From contig NEUU01000031.1 of assembly GCA_002304345.1 (NCBI GenBank), forward strand, positions 1 through 35,738: DNA of 35,738 bases. The letters run 5' to 3'. Below the pieces are notes generated by a model. It was not told where the DNA came from. It saw only the letters and a program-made list of their open reading frames with translations, and did no database searches. Position 1 is the stretch's first letter, and each line of letters begins with the position of its first letter. The translations under genes were made by a program, and so were the position numbers. Origin of the DNA: Verrucomicrobia bacterium Tous-C9LFEB (GTDB taxonomy: Bacteria; Verrucomicrobiota; Verrucomicrobiia; Methylacidiphilales; UBA1321). Below, piece by piece: positions 1-7,951 of this stretch.

Positions 1-92
1 AGCCGCTGCCCTTGTGCTTCCTTCAGCTCCCGGCAATCACCGGACCGATCAGGAAAGCGTTCGCCTCTTTGTCTACCACAATTCTAAAAGAC

Positions 93-176
93 AAGGGGAC
101 TCCTGCTGGCGAGACTCACAGTTGCCGAAATCCCCTCTATCAAGAGGGGTGGCGCGCAGCGCCGGGGTGTGTGTGT
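93..176. repeat. Dispersed repeat, CCCCTCT/AGAGGGG hairpin family
   Basis: The segment holds the word GGGGACTCCTGCTGG (95-109), a hairpin CCCCTCT-ATCA-AGAGGGG (132-149) and a GC-rich palindrome followed by GGGGTGTGTGTGT. The same words recur, in the opposite order, at 8281-8340 and 20698-20755, and in part at 11427-11446 and 26863-26890. It is therefore a repeat family and not a terminator unique to this place. Confidence 0.8.
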
Positions 177-298
177 CTTGGGTTTTATATCAGAATTGAA
201 CTCCAAACTCCCGGCTCATCCAAGACGGCAAGAGGTCTGTTTTTATTGGCAACGAGTTATAACAATTGGAATGCGTTTGCCCTGCAGACAAACGCCAA

Positions 299-345
299 AA
301 TATCGCACACGCAGCTCACGCAGCGAACCTAACGCAAACGCTTGG
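299..345 (+). repeat. Dispersed repeat, CGCACAC..AGC family, copy 1
   Basis: The pattern CGCACACGCAGCTCACGCAG followed by CGAACCTAACGCAAACG matches the segment at 6579-6612 and the reverse complement of 4540-4572. The three copies share CGCACAC/CGCACCT, AGC, ACG, AGC and AACCTA words in the same order. Function unknown; all copies are intergenic. Confidence 0.65.
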
Positions 346-395
346 CCCGTTTTTCTGCTAGAACAGGAGTCATGCCTGGATTCTGCCCCATTGCA

Positions 396-418
396 ATCTC
401 CAATCGGAAATTGGAGAT
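396..418. repeat. Small hairpin ATCTCCAAT/ATTGGAGAT
   Basis: A perfect 9-bp inverted repeat with a 5-nt loop. It belongs to the loose AATTTCAAAT/CCAATTT-type AT-rich repeat group seen again at 18778-18812, 20796-20826, 30738-30765 and 35427-35447. Confidence 0.55.
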
Positions 419-664
419 ATCTCGCGATTGGATCGACACCGTCATCGACACCCCACAGAGGGGGTCGATTCTGATAGCGCCTTGTCGACGCTCTTTTTTT
501 TCGCGCCGCTTTCCTGCGTCGCTACTTTCGACCACCAAGACACACGGATGGGCGGCGTATCTTGTTCGCACTCAAAGAGGGTATGACTGTCCTGTGAACT
601 CGCCTACCCCGGTACCGCTATGAGACTGGACACCTCACCCCCGCTTGTTTATAAAACACCCCCT

Positions 665-2680
665 ATGCCCGACCAGACCCCTTTCGCCGCTGTGCCCATC
701 GAAAAACTCGCCGCCGACACCATCCGCACGCTCACGATTGATGCGGTGGAGAAGGCCAAGTCCGGTCACCCCGGCCTGCCCATGGGCTGCGCCGATTTCG
801 CCATCGCCCTCTGGACCAAATACCTGAAGTTCAACCCCGCCAATCCCAAGTGGGCCAATCGCGACCGTTTCGTTCTCTCCGCCGGTCACGGCTCCATGCT
901 CATCTACTCGCTCCTGCACCTCACCGGGTTCAAGAAGATGACCCTCGAGCAGCTCAAGAATTTCCGCCAGTGGCACAGCTTGACCCCCGGCCACCCCGAG
1001 TCGCACGAGACCGAGGGTGTGGAAGTCACCACTGGGCCGCTCGGCCAGGGCACGGGCAATTCGGTCGGTCTCGCCATCGCGCAGAAGTTTTACGCTGCCA
1101 CCTTTAACACGCCCGAGTTCAACCTGATCGATCACCACGTCTACACCATCGTCTCCGACGGCGATCTGCAGGAAGGCATCTCGCACGAAGCGGCCGCGCT
1201 CGCCGGCCACCTCGGCCTCGACAACCTCACCTGGTTCTACGACGACAACAGCGTCAGCATCGAAGGCGTCACCAGCCTCTCCTACAGCGACGATGTGCCG
1301 CTCCGCTTCAAGGGTTACCACTGGAACGTGATCCAGATCGACGGCAACGACGTGAAGCAGTGCGAATCCGCCCTCGCCGCCGCGACCGCTCACAAGGGTC
1401 AGCCCACCATCATCATCGCCAAGACCGTCATCGGCAAGGGATCGCCCAAGCTGCAAGGTCTGCCCAAGGCGCACTCCGATGCGTTCGGCCCGGACGAAGT
1501 CGCCGCCACGAAGCGCAACCTCGGCTGGCCCGACAGCGAGCAGTTCCTCGTCCCGGATCGCGTGAAGGAATTCTTCGCCGGTCTGCAACCCAAGTGGGCG
1601 AAGCAGGAAGAAGAGTGGAACAAACTCTTCGCCGCGTACAAGGCCAAGCACCCCGAGAAGGCCGCGCTGTTCGAAACTTTCCTCTCGAAGAAACTCCCCG
1701 CCAATCTGGAATCGGTGCTGCCGAAATTCCCCGCCGGAAAATCCGTCGCGACCCGCGCCGCGGGCGGCGAAGTGCTGCAAGCCCTCATGGGCGCGCTGCC
1801 GAATCTCCTCGGCGGTTCCGCCGATCTCGCTCCCTCGACGAAAACCTTCGTCAAGGAATACGGTTCCTTCTCCAAGGACAATCACGCTGGTCGCAATTTC
1901 CACTTCGGCATTCGCGAGCACGGCATGGGTACGATCATGGCGGGCATGGGTTACTACGGCGGATTGATTCCGTTCGGCTCGACCTTCTTCGTCTTCACCG
2001 ACTATATGCGTCCGCCGATCCGCATCTCGGCGCTGAGCCAGATTCAGGGCATCTACGTGATGACGCACGATTCCATCTTCGTCGGCGAAGACGGTCCGAC
2101 CCACGAACCGGTGGAGCAACTCGCCACGCTGCGCGCGATCCCGAACTGCTCAGTCATCCGCCCCGGCGACGCGAACGAAGCCAGCTACGCCTGGCTCGCC
2201 GCCATTCAAAAACAGGACGGCCCGACGGTGATCACCCTCACCCGCCAGAATCTCCCGACCTTCGACCGCACCGTGGTGGCTCCCGCCTCGGGCGTGCTCA
2301 AGGGCGGCTACATCCTCTGGGAATCGAAGCCCGGCACAACGCCGGAATTGATCCTCATCGCGACCGGTTCGGAAGTGCACCTCGCCTATGACGCCGCGCA
2401 AAAGCTCGGCAGCCAGGGCAAAGCCGTGCGCGTCGTTTCGCTCCCGTCGTGGGATCTGTTCGACAAGCAACCGCAAAGCTACCGCGACAGCGTGCTGCCG
2501 CCCGCGGTCAAGAATCGCGTCTCGGTCGAAGCGGGCATCTCGCTCGGCTGGAGCAAGTACGTCGGCGACGCGGGCAAGAGCGTCTCGATCGACAAGTTCG
2601 GCGCGAGCGCCCCGGCGGAAAAACTCGCCGTCGAATACGGCCTGACCGTCGAGAACGTTCTGGCCCATTGTCAGATCTGA
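665..2680 (+). CDS. tkt: Transketolase
   Basis: Thiamine-diphosphate enzyme that moves two-carbon ketol units between sugar phosphates in the non-oxidative pentose phosphate pathway; cytoplasmic. The 671-residue length fits bacterial transketolases. The N-terminal half has the substrate/cofactor motif GHPGLPMG near residue 36, the diphosphate-binding VSDGDLQEG at about 163-171 followed by the Asn-containing FYDDN, and the central pyrimidine domain shows FGIREHGMG and HDSIFVGEDGPTHEP (near 468). The frame opens upstream at 620, but the ATG at 665 begins the family-like MPDQTPF N-terminus, so I start there; no clear Shine-Dalgarno sequence is visible, common in this lineage. It stands alone, followed by two hairpins, the second with a T run. 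Confidence in function is very high. Confidence 0.98.
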   Translation: MPDQTPFAAVPIEKLAADTIRTLTIDAVEKAKSGHPGLPMGCADFAIALWTKYLKFNPANPKWANRDRFVLSAGHGSMLIYSLLHLTGFKKMTLEQLKNFRQWHSLTPGHPESHETEGVEVTTGPLGQGTGNSVGLAIAQKFYAATFNTPEFNLIDHHVYTIVSDGDLQEGISHEAAALAGHLGLDNLTWFYDDNSVSIEGVTSLSYSDDVPLRFKGYHWNVIQIDGNDVKQCESALAAATAHKGQPTIIIAKTVIGKGSPKLQGLPKAHSDAFGPDEVAATKRNLGWPDSEQFLVPDRVKEFFAGLQPKWAKQEEEWNKLFAAYKAKHPEKAALFETFLSKKLPANLESVLPKFPAGKSVATRAAGGEVLQALMGALPNLLGGSADLAPSTKTFVKEYGSFSKDNHAGRNFHFGIREHGMGTIMAGMGYYGGLIPFGSTFFVFTDYMRPPIRISALSQIQGIYVMTHDSIFVGEDGPTHEPVEQLATLRAIPNCSVIRPGDANEASYAWLAAIQKQDGPTVITLTRQNLPTFDRTVVAPASGVLKGGYILWESKPGTTPELILIATGSEVHLAYDAAQKLGSQGKAVRVVSLPSWDLFDKQPQSYRDSVLPPAVKNRVSVEAGISLGWSKYVGDAGKSVSIDKFGASAPAEKLAVEYGLTVENVLAHCQI

Positions 2681-2695
2681 GCCCCGGACCCAATC

Positions 2696-2718
2696 ACGCT
2701 TCGCCCCAAGCGAAGCGT
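2696..2718. other. Hairpin just after tkt
   Basis: ACGCTTCG pairs with CGAAGCGT across a 7-nt loop, 15 bases after the tkt stop. It has only a short TT tail, so it is more likely an accessory fold next to the stronger terminator at 2736-2760. Confidence 0.5.
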
Positions 2719-2735
2719 TTGGGAAAAGGGATGAC

Positions 2736-2760
2736 GGCGGCACCGGGTGCCGCCGCTTTT
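2736..2760 (+). terminator. Probable intrinsic terminator of tkt
   Basis: A perfect 8-bp GC-rich stem (GGCGGCAC / GTGCCGCC) closes a 3-nt loop and is followed by GCTTTT. Its place 56 bases after the stop codon suits a rho-independent terminator. Confidence 0.7.
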
Positions 2761-2777
2761 GATCAGAGCTGCGGGCT

Positions 2778-2864
2778 TATGATAGCGAGGAGTTCTGGTG
2801 CGAGCGGAAAGTTATCGATAACATTACTTTCATTCCACGTCATCCTGAGCTTGTCGAAGGATCG
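2778..2864 (+). repeat. Right half of the CTTGTCGAAGGATCG inverted-repeat element
   Basis: The core words GCGAGGAGTTCT and ACATTACTTTCATTCCACGTC are followed by one terminal arm ending GCTTGTCGAAGGATCG. The same order occurs in the complete copy at 21416-21558 and the nearly complete one at 30946-31072. The left arm is absent here. Confidence 0.75.
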
Positions 2865-2941
2865 ATATGGAAGCCGCATGATTCGTCCTAAGACGACCGA
2901 TTTCTAGAGTGAATGCAACATCACGTTGCAGACAGAACGCC

Positions 2942-3577
2942 ATGACATTTATCTACGCGATGGAAATTTTTGGGGTGGCGGTTTTCGCCGTCAGCGGAGC
3001 CCTCGCGGCAGGTCGCAAAAGTCTCGACTGGCTCGGTGTCAGCGTCATCGCGGTCGTGACCGCCCTCGGCGGCGGAACCCTGCGCGACCTCCTGCTCGAC
3101 AACCGCCCCTTCTTCTGGATTCGCGAGCCCATGTCGCTCTACGTGATTCTGATCTCCACCGTGGCGACGCTGATCTATGTCCGTTACCGCAAACCGCCCA
3201 ACAACGCCATTCTCGTCGCGGACGCTTTTGGTCTCGGCCTCTTCACCATCAGCGGCGCGCAGATCGCCGAGCATACGGTCTCCAGCGGCATCGTCATCGT
3301 CCTCATGGGCGCGATCACCGGAGCCGCCGGGGGCATGATCCGCGATGTCTTGCTGGCGGAAATTCCGCTCGTCCTGCGCCGCAGCAGTCTCTACGCCACC
3401 GCCTCCATCGCGGGCGTCATCGTCTATTTACTCGGCGTCGCCATCGGCTGGAATCCCTCCGTGTGTGCCCTGCTCGGCATGGCGGTCATCGTTCTGCTCC
3501 GTCTCGCCTCGATCTATTGGGGGTGGACCTTGCCGGTCTTTCACTTGCCTCACCCGGACGACGACTCCCAGGACTGA
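2942..3577 (+). CDS. TRIC family (UPF0126/YicG-like) membrane protein
   Basis: A 211-residue inner-membrane protein with about seven hydrophobic segments. It has the two-fold internal repeat typical of this family: GGGTLRDLLL in the first half and GGMIRDVLL in the second, each followed by a helix. Bacterial members are trimeric cation channels or have been linked to small-molecule uptake; the substrate cannot be told from sequence. A GTG start at 2909 is possible in the same frame, but it lies in a CGT-ACG type palindrome (2914-2930) and adds residues the family lacks, so I use ATG 2942. No operon partner is close: tkt is upstream behind a terminator and tRNA-Arg follows 94 bases later. Confidence 0.9.
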   Translation: MTFIYAMEIFGVAVFAVSGALAAGRKSLDWLGVSVIAVVTALGGGTLRDLLLDNRPFFWIREPMSLYVILISTVATLIYVRYRKPPNNAILVADAFGLGLFTISGAQIAEHTVSSGIVIVLMGAITGAAGGMIRDVLLAEIPLVLRRSSLYATASIAGVIVYLLGVAIGWNPSVCALLGMAVIVLLRLASIYWGWTLPVFHLPHPDDDSQD

Positions 3578-3670
3578 CCGCTTTTGCTTTTGACTTCACT
3601 GGGGGGCCTCGTTACTTTCAACTCAGCAGTTCGAGTTCGCCTCCCTGCTGTTGTCCAAGCAGCCATCTTC

Positions 3671-3747
3671 GCACCCGTAGCTCAACTGGATAGAGTACTG
3701 CCCTCCGAAGGCAGGGGTTTCGAGTTCAAATCTCGACGGGTGCACCA
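3671..3747 (+). tRNA. tRNA-Arg (anticodon CCG)
   Basis: A full cloverleaf can be drawn. The acceptor arms GCACCCG (3671-3677) and CGGGTGC (3737-3743) pair perfectly, the anticodon arm CTGCC/GGCAG encloses the loop CTCCGAA with anticodon CCG, and the T arm TCGAG/CTCGA encloses TTCAAAT. The discriminator base is A and CCA is encoded (3745-3747). Its last 22 bases overlap, antisense, the 3' end of the leftward TIM-barrel gene. Confidence 0.97.
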
Positions 3748-4466
3748 CTCTCGCTTCTCGGCGCGTGAAGCTCTTCCCCCAATGCCCGCTCCACCTGCTT
3801 CCGCACTTCCTGCAAGCGCGTCAGCGGCAAAGTTGCCATCTCCAGAATGAGCGGCGTCCCCACCGGAACCCGCTTCAAAAGAGGACGACAACTCTCCAGA
3901 TACACACCACCGATATCTTCCCGATGAAAGGCTGTCTTCAAATCGATTTCGGAGAAATGTACCTCCGCAAGACGATCGCGAAAAGTCTCAAACAAACGCA
4001 CGCCCTGCTGCACGGAGCCATCCCAAGCATGAGCCACATCGAGACAAAAACGCGCGTCGGGCAATTGCTCCAGAATGGGCTGCAAGTCCTCCACCCATTG
4101 AAAACCGGGAAAGCGAAAATCGAGGTTCTCAACCAGCAAACTCTCCCCCAGTTCCCGCCACAGCGCGAAAGTCCGAATGACATTCGGATGCGCCACGATC
4201 CGGGTATATCCCCGCTCCCGCGCCGCGTGTGCCACGGCCAATGTCTCCCGTTCCGGAAAGCTTGCCTGACAGGGCAGATGCACGCTCGGCTCACGAAACC
4301 CCTGCCGCGCGCCATCGAGCAGCGGGTCCTGGGGAGATTGCGGATGAATCTCCACCGTTGAAAATCCTGCGGTACGATATTTCTCTAGCGCCTCAAACGG
4401 CAGCGATCCCTCGAGCACGCCCGAGGGAAATCCAATGACCAATCGCGAAGTCTGGAATCGATCCAT
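3726..4466 (-). CDS. Xylose-isomerase-like TIM-barrel protein
   Basis: A 246-residue protein of the sugar-phosphate isomerase/epimerase and AP endonuclease family 2 superfamily. The metal/substrate residues of this fold appear in order at strand ends: VEIHPQSP (E39), AHPN (H93), LVENLDF (E113), [10 protein letters not shown] (D143, H146), EVHFSEID (H170) and LILEM (E209). That argues for an active divalent-metal enzyme, substrate unknown. The frame is open further upstream (to 4640), but ATG 4466 is directly before [12 protein letters not shown], where homology-like sequence begins, and the longer N-terminus would overlap the HAD gene. It is third in the fabI-HAD leftward set, 127 bases after the HAD gene. 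The stop codon lies inside the antisense strand of tRNA-Arg, so the last seven codons are tRNA sequence. Confidence 0.82.
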   Translation of the reverse strand: MDRFQTSRLVIGFPSGVLEGSLPFEALEKYRTAGFSTVEIHPQSPQDPLLDGARQGFREPSVHLPCQASFPERETLAVAHAARERGYTRIVAHPNVIRTFALWRELGESLLVENLDFRFPGFQWVEDLQPILEQLPDARFCLDVAHAWDGSVQQGVRLFETFRDRLAEVHFSEIDLKTAFHREDIGGVYLESCRPLLKRVPVGTPLILEMATLPLTRLQEVRKQVERALGEELHAPRSESGAPVEI

Positions 4467-4539
4467 CACCTCAATTGGCCCGATTGCTCCGCGAATGCAA
4501 GCCTGTTGATTCACTCGAGTCTCTTGACTATCATCATGG

Positions 4540-4590
4540 CCGCTAGGTTTGCTGCGTGAGCTAGGTGCGCGAGAAAAATTAAAAAAAGCG
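4540..4590 (-). repeat. Dispersed repeat, CGCACCTAGC family, copy 2
   Basis: Read on the minus strand this gives CGCGCACCTAGCTCACGCAG and then CAAACCTAGCG, closely matching copies at 299-345 and 6579-6612. As at 6558, a CGCTTTTTTTAA run precedes the repeat, so the unit may include the T tract. It fills the space between the HAD and TIM-barrel genes. Confidence 0.65.
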
Positions 4591-4593
4591 GGC

Positions 4594-5286
4594 CTAAGCC
4601 TTTCCGCCATCCACAATCCGGAAGAACGCCTTCGCGTCACTCAGATCTTTCAAAACGGCCGTCGGCTCCGCCGCCTGCAATTCCTCCAGCGACGAACCAC
4701 CCGTCGCCACCGCGATGGTCTTCGCGCCAATCGCCTTGCCGCAAGCGATGTCGTGCGGTGTATCGCCGATCACAAAAACATTGTCCGGCGTGAAATTCAC
4801 CCCGTGCAATTTCGTCGCTCGGCGCAGTGCCTGCGGACCGAGATCGTTGCGCGTCGCCCCGTCATTGCCGAATGCGCCAAACTCGAAGTAACGCCACAAA
4901 TCATACTGCACGAGTTTGATTTTTGCGCCGCGCTCCAGATTGCCCGTGAGCAAACCTTGCGAAACGTCAGCGCGCTGTCGCGCCAGCTCCAGAATATTTA
5001 AAATGCCGGGATGCATGCTCCCGCCCGCCGTGCTCAATTCTTCCTGCAGAAAACCGAAATACGCTTCGAAGAAATCGTGCGTCGCCTTTTCCGTGATCGT
5101 GATGCCAAAATTTTTAAAAATCTGCTGGATGATGAACGGATCGGTGCGGCCCGCCATTTCAAGAAAAGAAAGATCGGAGTCGATGCTGAAAATTACTTTG
5201 AGCGTGCGAGTGAGCGCGCGCCGTCCCGCACGTTGGGTTGTAATCAACGTGCCGTCAATATCCCACAACAACAGCTTCCGCTTCAA
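4594..5286 (-). CDS. HAD-superfamily phosphatase
   Basis: A 230-residue haloacid-dehalogenase-type hydrolase, probably of the phosphoglycolate-phosphatase/beta-phosphoglucomutase-like group. Motif I is DIDGTL with nucleophile D9 and acid/base D11; motif II is the LLTGN segment; motif IV is VIGDTPHDI, giving the Mg-binding aspartates. A helical cap follows motif I. The start codon is TTG (5284-5286): only 3 bases separate it from the fabI stop and a GGGGATG-like ribosome site lies within the end of fabI, so translational coupling is likely. Substrate is not evident. Its position after fabI does not by itself imply a role in lipid synthesis. Confidence 0.88.
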   Translation of the reverse strand: MKRKLLLWDIDGTLITTQRAGRRALTRTLKVIFSIDSDLSFLEMAGRTDPFIIQQIFKNFGITITEKATHDFFEAYFGFLQEELSTAGGSMHPGILNILELARQRADVSQGLLTGNLERGAKIKLVQYDLWRYFEFGAFGNDGATRNDLGPQALRRATKLHGVNFTPDNVFVIGDTPHDIACGKAIGAKTIAVATGGSSLEELQAAEPTAVLKDLSDAKAFFRIVDGGKA

Positions 5287-5289
5287 AAC

Positions 5290-6066
5290 TTACATCCCCA
5301 TGATCGAATAGCCGGAATCGACGTAAAGAGTTTGTCCCGTAATCGCGGCGGCACCGTCGCTAACCAAGAATGTACCCGTGGCGCCGAGTTCATCGGGTTC
5401 CACGTTTCGTTTCAGTGGAGCGTGCTCCTCGCAATACTTCAGCATTTCGGTGAAGCCGCCAATGCCTCGCGCGGCGAGCGTATTCATCGGGCCGGCGCTG
5501 ATGGCGTTAACGCGCACCTTTTTCGGGCCGAGATCATACGCGAGATAGCGAACGGTGGCTTCGAGGGACGCTTTGGCCACGCCCATGACGTTGTAATGCG
5601 GAATAACTTTTTCCGCGCCGTAATACGACATGGCGATGACGCTGCCGCCATTTTTAAAATACGGGAGCGCGGCGCGGGTCAAGCCGAGCAACGAATAAGC
5701 GCTGATATTATGCGCGGTGAGGTAAGCATCACGCGTGGTGTCGACAAAATTTCCCGTGAGCGCTTCGCGGGGGGCGTAAGCCACGCTGTGGAGCAACATA
5801 TCGATGCGGTCGGTGTGCTGGCCGACTTTCGTGAAGAAACCGGCGATTTCCTCGTCGGAGGCCACATCGCACGGATACAGCGGCGTATTGGCGCCGAAGG
5901 TGGTGGTGAGTTCTTCGACGTTATCTTTTACGCGTTCGCCTTGATAGTTGAAAATCAGAGTTGCTCCGGCTTGGGCCCAAGCCGACGCGATAGCCCACGC
6001 AATGCTGCGTTTATTGGCTACTCCGAAGACTACGCCCACTTTGCCTGCTAACGGTTTATCACTCAT
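5290..6066 (-). CDS. fabI: Enoyl-ACP reductase (NADH), FabI type
   Basis: Short-chain dehydrogenase/reductase that reduces trans-2-enoyl-ACP in the last step of each fatty-acid elongation cycle; cytoplasmic tetramer. The 258-residue length is typical. The N-terminal nucleotide-binding segment is GVANKRSIAWAI (15-26). The catalytic signature SYYGAEKVIPHYNVMGVAKA provides Y148, Y158 and K165, which align with the FabI-specific tyrosines and lysine, and the substrate loop reads SAGPMNTLAARGI. It is the first gene of a leftward set with the HAD phosphatase, and diverges from the DCC gene across 77 bases that must hold both promoters. Confidence 0.96.
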   Translation of the reverse strand: MSDKPLAGKVGVVFGVANKRSIAWAIASAWAQAGATLIFNYQGERVKDNVEELTTTFGANTPLYPCDVASDEEIAGFFTKVGQHTDRIDMLLHSVAYAPREALTGNFVDTTRDAYLTAHNISAYSLLGLTRAALPYFKNGGSVIAMSYYGAEKVIPHYNVMGVAKASLEATVRYLAYDLGPKKVRVNAISAGPMNTLAARGIGGFTEMLKYCEEHAPLKRNVEPDELGATGTFLVSDGAAAITGQTLYVDSGYSIMGM

Positions 6067-6143
6067 GGCGAAACCGTGCCTAAAAACCAGCGTTTTGCCA
6101 AGTCCTCCTTTGCATTTAATATTTTCAGGGGCATTTTCCTCTT

Positions 6144-6551
6144 ATGAACCGGTATCTCGTGCTCTTTGATGGGGAGTGTGCGTTGTGCTCGGGAACGGTG
6201 CAGCAACTCCTGGCGTGGGATCGCGAGAGGCGGTTGCGGTTCGCGCCGATTCAGGGGGAGACGGCGCGGGGGATTTTCGAGCGACAGGGGATGAAAGGGG
6301 ATGCGTTGGGCGGAATTTGGCTCGTGGAGCGCTGGGGCGAGGCGGGAGAGCGGCTGTGCAGCCAATCGGATGCGATTTTGGGAATTTTTGGGGTGTTGGG
6401 CGGGTGGTGGCCGATTTTGACGTTATTTCGGTGGCTGCCGAGGCGGTGGCGGGATGAATTGTACGGGTTTGTGGCGCGGAACCGGTATCGGTGGTTTGGA
6501 AAAGTGAAAAAATGTGGAATTGGGGATGGGGAGGGGCGGATTTTGCCGTAA
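6144..6551 (+). CDS. DCC-family (DUF393) thiol-disulfide oxidoreductase
   Basis: A 135-residue protein of the DCC family, named for the DxxCxxC motif that is seen here as DGECALC at residues 9-15 in a thioredoxin-like first strand-helix turn. The middle contains a hydrophobic LGGWWPILTLFRWLPRRWRDELYGFVARNRYRWFG segment (split by basic residues) that matches the family's C-terminal half. Members are small putative redox proteins; partners are unknown. It diverges from fabI. The gene is followed by GCGCTTTTTTT and a copy of the CGCACAC repeat, then the phage-like block. Confidence 0.88.
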   Translation: MNRYLVLFDGECALCSGTVQQLLAWDRERRLRFAPIQGETARGIFERQGMKGDALGGIWLVERWGEAGERLCSQSDAILGIFGVLGGWWPILTLFRWLPRRWRDELYGFVARNRYRWFGKVKKCGIGDGEGRILP

Positions 6552-6557
6552 ACGGGC

Positions 6558-6612
6558 GCTTTTTTTAAAAAATGTCGCACACCTAGCAAACGTAGCCAAC
6601 CTAAGACAAACG
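6558..6612 (+). repeat. Dispersed repeat, CGCACACCTAGC family, copy 3, at the left edge of the phage block
   Basis: GCGCTTTTTTTAA is followed by TCGCACACCTAGCAAACG, TAGCCAACCTAAG and ACAAACG. This matches the reverse complement of 4540-4590 including the T tract, and the 299-345 copy. It lies immediately before the first phage-block gene. Confidence 0.65.
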
Positions 6613-6642
6613 TTTTTTCGGAATCCGTGAGAGAGTTGTCCC

Positions 6643-6837
6643 ATGACAACGACTCTCAAAATTCTCACCTACGTGGCGAAAGTGGCTGGTCTTGTGGCCA
6701 GCCTGAACGCCATTCCTTTTATCTCGCCCTCCACGGGCGTGATTGTGTTTTTCATCGCCTCGGTGCTCAAGGATACGATCAACCGTATCGGCGATTTCCT
6801 CGACGATGGGAAGGAGAACAGTTCGTTCACCTATTAA
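6643..6837 (+). CDS. Small hydrophobic protein, possibly holin-like
   Basis: A 64-residue protein with one or two membrane-spanning stretches (roughly 11-26 and 30-44) and a charged tail DDGKEN. I do not recognise a family. Size and hydrophobicity would suit a holin, and its place at the head of the late-gene block fits, but no endolysin is visible next to it, so the lysis role is only a suggestion. A GAGAG ribosome-site-like run lies upstream. It ends 9 bases before the next gene. Confidence 0.6.
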   Translation: MTTTLKILTYVAKVAGLVASLNAIPFISPSTGVIVFFIASVLKDTINRIGDFLDDGKENSSFTY

Positions 6838-6846
6838 GAGGGGACG

Positions 6847-7203
6847 ATGATCACCGAAATTGCCTCCGCCAGCGGCGAGTTGCTCAAGTTGATCAACAAC
6901 GCGGCCAACCAATCGCAGGTGGAGCGTCTAGACGAGGCCAAAACCCATGCCACGCGCGATGTGGAAAACTTCAAACAGGCTGTGCTCGAGCGTTCTTTGG
7001 ATCGCATTAATTTGCAACTTGGCGGCTTGCAGTACGGCATCCTGGTCCGTCTTACCGAAGCCGAAAGTCGGGAGCTTGGCGATGTCCGGCCCGAGATTGA
7101 CGGAGCCACGCTCCTCGCTCTCTACGCCCGCGGACGCGCTGCCGACCTTGCCGCCGAGTGTGGTGAGATCGCTCGGCTCGGCCTCGGGACGACCGACACC
7201 TGA
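6847..7203 (+). CDS. Hypothetical helical protein
   Basis: A 118-residue, mostly alpha-helical and soluble protein of unknown function, without cysteine clusters, signal peptide or membrane segment. The start is well supported by AGAGGGGACG immediately before ATG. It follows the small hydrophobic protein by 9 bases and is probably co-transcribed with it, so the two may form a pair. I recognise no domain. Confidence 0.65.
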   Translation: MITEIASASGELLKLINNAANQSQVERLDEAKTHATRDVENFKQAVLERSLDRINLQLGGLQYGILVRLTEAESRELGDVRPEIDGATLLALYARGRAADLAAECGEIARLGLGTTDT

Positions 7204-7275
7204 CCTGCGGCCCAACCCTGTGATCACCTCTCGCACCGGCACGGAAAACCGTCTTCGCCTCTACCGATCCAAACC

Positions 7276-7641
7276 ATGACCACGACTCACTTATTGCTAG
7301 TACTGGCGGAATTCGTTCCCCAAAGCACGCCCCTGGGCATGAGCTCGTGGCTGGTGGATGGCGCGGCGATAGCGGCCGTGCTGCTGCTGGTGCTCAACAT
7401 CGTGCAGCACTTCAAGCGCAAGCCGCCCATTGAGGCGGAGCTCGAGAAGTTGCTGCACCTGATGCGGGCGGAGGTGAACCAGCTCCGGCACGAGAGCAAC
7501 AGCCAACTGAACGACGTGCGGCATGAGATCGGCGGCGCGCACCAGCGCATCGACCTCTTCACCCGCGACATCAACGACAAGATGCAGCAACTGCCCGGAC
7601 AGGTGGTTGATCTGCTCAACAAGACCGGAGCGATCCGATGA
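7276..7641 (+). CDS. Membrane-anchored coiled-coil protein, DUF2730-like (Mu gp25 position)
   Basis: A 121-residue protein with a single N-terminal membrane segment (about 24-41, WLVDGAAIAAVLLLVLNIV) followed by a long amphipathic helix with heptad-like spacing (about 50-118). This is the architecture of DUF2730 proteins encoded before gp27 in Mu-like phages. Its gene order supports this: a small winged-helix gene and then the gp27-like gene follow. Role in virion assembly or lysis is not established for the family. The stop overlaps the next start in an ATGA arrangement, showing translational coupling. Confidence 0.7.
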   Translation: MTTTHLLLVLAEFVPQSTPLGMSSWLVDGAAIAAVLLLVLNIVQHFKRKPPIEAELEKLLHLMRAEVNQLRHESNSQLNDVRHEIGGAHQRIDLFTRDINDKMQQLPGQVVDLLNKTGAIR

Positions 7642-7946
7642 CGACCCCATTTCCGACCGGCCCGAGTGGCCCACGACCCATGAAAACAACCGTACCCATT
7701 CTTCGCGCGAAATTACTGCGCGCGCTCAAGCCCTGTGGCAGCTACTGGCTCGATGAAGACACGCTGCATATCCAGCTCAACCTCGCCCATCCCGGCGTCA
7801 CACGCGACGAGTTACTCGTCGTGCTGCGCGCCTGGAAGGAGAAGGACTACGTGGATTTCCGCGTGGATGAACTCAGCGGTCTGACCGAGTGGCGGCTGAC
7901 GGCGAGCGGACGTCAACTGGCGGAGCGCAGCAGCGTGGCGCAATAA
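7638..7946 (+). CDS. Small winged-helix-like phage protein (VpaChn25_0724-like)
   Basis: A 102-residue protein with a predicted helix-turn-helix/wing pattern: helix RAKLLRALKP, helix GVTRDELLVVLRAWKEKDYV, wing FRVDELSGLTEWRLTASGRQLAE. Such small proteins sit between DUF2730 and gp27 genes in Mu-like phages, which is the position here. The ATGA overlap with the preceding gene supports the start at 7638; a second ATG at 7680 (MKTTVPIL) begins the conserved-looking part and could also be used. Function unknown; possibly a packaging or regulatory accessory. Confidence 0.65.
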   Translation: MTTPFPTGPSGPRPMKTTVPILRAKLLRALKPCGSYWLDEDTLHIQLNLAHPGVTRDELLVVLRAWKEKDYVDFRVDELSGLTEWRLTASGRQLAERSSVAQ

Positions 7947-7951
7947 CTGAA

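Larger units (their letters stand above)
1..664. other. Non-coding, repeat-bearing region upstream of tkt
   Basis: No open frame here looks like a protein: the candidates are short, overlap each other and run through repeats. The stretch contains a copy of the CCCCTCT...AGAGGGG repeat (93-176), a copy of the CGCACAC..AGC..ACG repeat (299-345) and a small hairpin (396-418). A TATAAA box lies at about 650-655, just before the tkt start, but I cannot define a convincing -35/-10 pair. Confidence 0.6.

Noticed and set aside
635..2119. Long minus-strand frame opposite tkt
   Set aside because: It is antisense to a clear transketolase, Gly/Val/Glu/Arg-biased, and has no domain; it is a codon-bias shadow.
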